Source of the DNA: Acidimicrobiia bacterium
Lineage (GTDB): Bacteria; Actinomycetota; Acidimicrobiia; Spongiisociales; JAHEDJ01
NCBI GenBank assembly: GCA_030598025.1
Contig: JAUVQS010000007.1
Location: forward strand, 1-23,519
Length of the DNA: 23,519 bases
Reading direction: 5' to 3'
The notes under the pieces were generated by a model that had not been told where the DNA came from, made no database searches, and saw nothing but the letters and a program-made list of their open reading frames with translations. Positions 23,218 through 23,519 of the stretch are shown here, in pieces. Position numbers and translations under genes: made by a program. Every line of letters begins with the position of its first letter. Within the stretch, counting starts at the first letter, position 1.

Positions 23218-23519
23218 AAGGCTGGGCGCCCGCCCTGTGCCTGCTGTTGCTGTCGCCGTCGTTCCTCCCCGCACAGACAGAGGAACCCACGGCGGCGGCC
23301 GACTCGGTCGTGGTGGCCCGGCCCATTACCAAGTACGGAATTCTGCGCGCCCACCTGCCCGACTCGGAGGGGGCCGCCCAGGTCGCCGTCAGCCACGCTC
23401 GCTACATCGCCAATTTCGGCTCCCGCGACGGCGTTAAGCCGGGGGCGATCTTCCAGGCCTACAAGGCAGCCACCTACGTGGGGCTGCTGCGCGTGGACCA
23501 GGTCTACCGCGAGTCAGCC
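23214..23519 (+). CDS. Secreted protein of unknown function, N-terminal part
   Basis: 102 residues are visible and the frame is open at the window end. The start is ATG, sharing ATGA with the ygeW-like stop. A signal peptide is clear: MKGW, then APALCLLLLSPSFLPA, with cleavage probably before QTEEP. The mature part contains NFGSRDGVKPGAIFQAYK, a short beta-type segment seen in various secreted or envelope proteins; I cannot assign a family. Codon choice is unusually strict, with CTG dominating for leucine, whereas the genes to the left use CTC freely. That suggests a different origin or an expression class distinct from the purine genes. Why a secreted protein is coupled to a cytoplasmic carbamoyltransferase is unclear. 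Confidence 0.6.
   Translation, partial: MKGWAPALCLLLLSPSFLPAQTEEPTAAADSVVVARPITKYGILRAHLPDSEGAAQVAVSHARYIANFGSRDGVKPGAIFQAYKAATYVGLLRVDQVYRESA

Overview
The window is GC-rich and densely coded on both strands, with many 1-4 base gene overlaps and several GTG starts. The best clue to the organism is the secreted protein at 12576-13646. Its three SLH-type repeats carry the spacing GC...FCP...TR.E.A..L.RA, which I associate with Actinomycetota of the Acidimicrobiia type. That lineage is an inference; there is no rRNA or tRNA gene to test it.

Most of the window looks like an actinobacterial version of the Escherichia coli ygeW-ssnA gene set, which recent work links to anaerobic purine and uric acid breakdown. 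Left block, minus strand (24-5992): a tightly overlapping operon ygfM-xdhD-xdhC-yqeB-yqeC. It encodes a molybdenum hydroxylase with its FAD subunit, its XdhC-type maturation factor, and the two marker proteins of selenium-dependent molybdenum hydroxylases. Two unrelated genes follow: a short-chain dehydrogenase (minus strand) and a Uma2-family protein (plus strand). Next, on the plus strand, come ssnA (an unusually short amidohydrolase) and ygfK (a large iron-sulfur flavoprotein).

The middle (12576-16483) looks unrelated to purines. It holds an SLH/L,D-transpeptidase cell-wall protein, a small VOC protein, a decayed glycosyltransferase fragment joined to a response-regulator start, and a DUF885 metallopeptidase-like protein. 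A perfect 22-bp inverted repeat separates this from the next block.

Right block: a minus-strand operon reads leftward from 21332. It encodes an aspartate-carbamoyltransferase-like enzyme, a carbamate kinase, a threonine-synthase-like PLP enzyme and a second fold-type II PLP enzyme. Divergent from it, on the plus strand, are a GntR/UTRA regulator, a YgeW-type carbamoyltransferase and the start of a secreted protein cut by the window end. A tandem 8-bp repeat in the divergent promoter is a likely operator.

Working model (inference): the hydroxylase, YgfK and SsnA process the purine ring. A carbamoyltransferase cleaves a ureido intermediate by phosphorolysis to carbamoyl phosphate, carbamate kinase recovers ATP from it, and the PLP enzymes deaminate the remaining amino acid. 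No hyuA, ygeX, ygeY, selD or purine transporter gene was seen. The most notable points are the XdhD iron-sulfur domain without any ligand cysteines, the aspartate-carbamoyltransferase-like enzyme lacking aspartate-binding residues, the two tandem PLP enzymes in place of ygeX, the truncated SsnA, and a repeat element that forms the 3' end of a gene.
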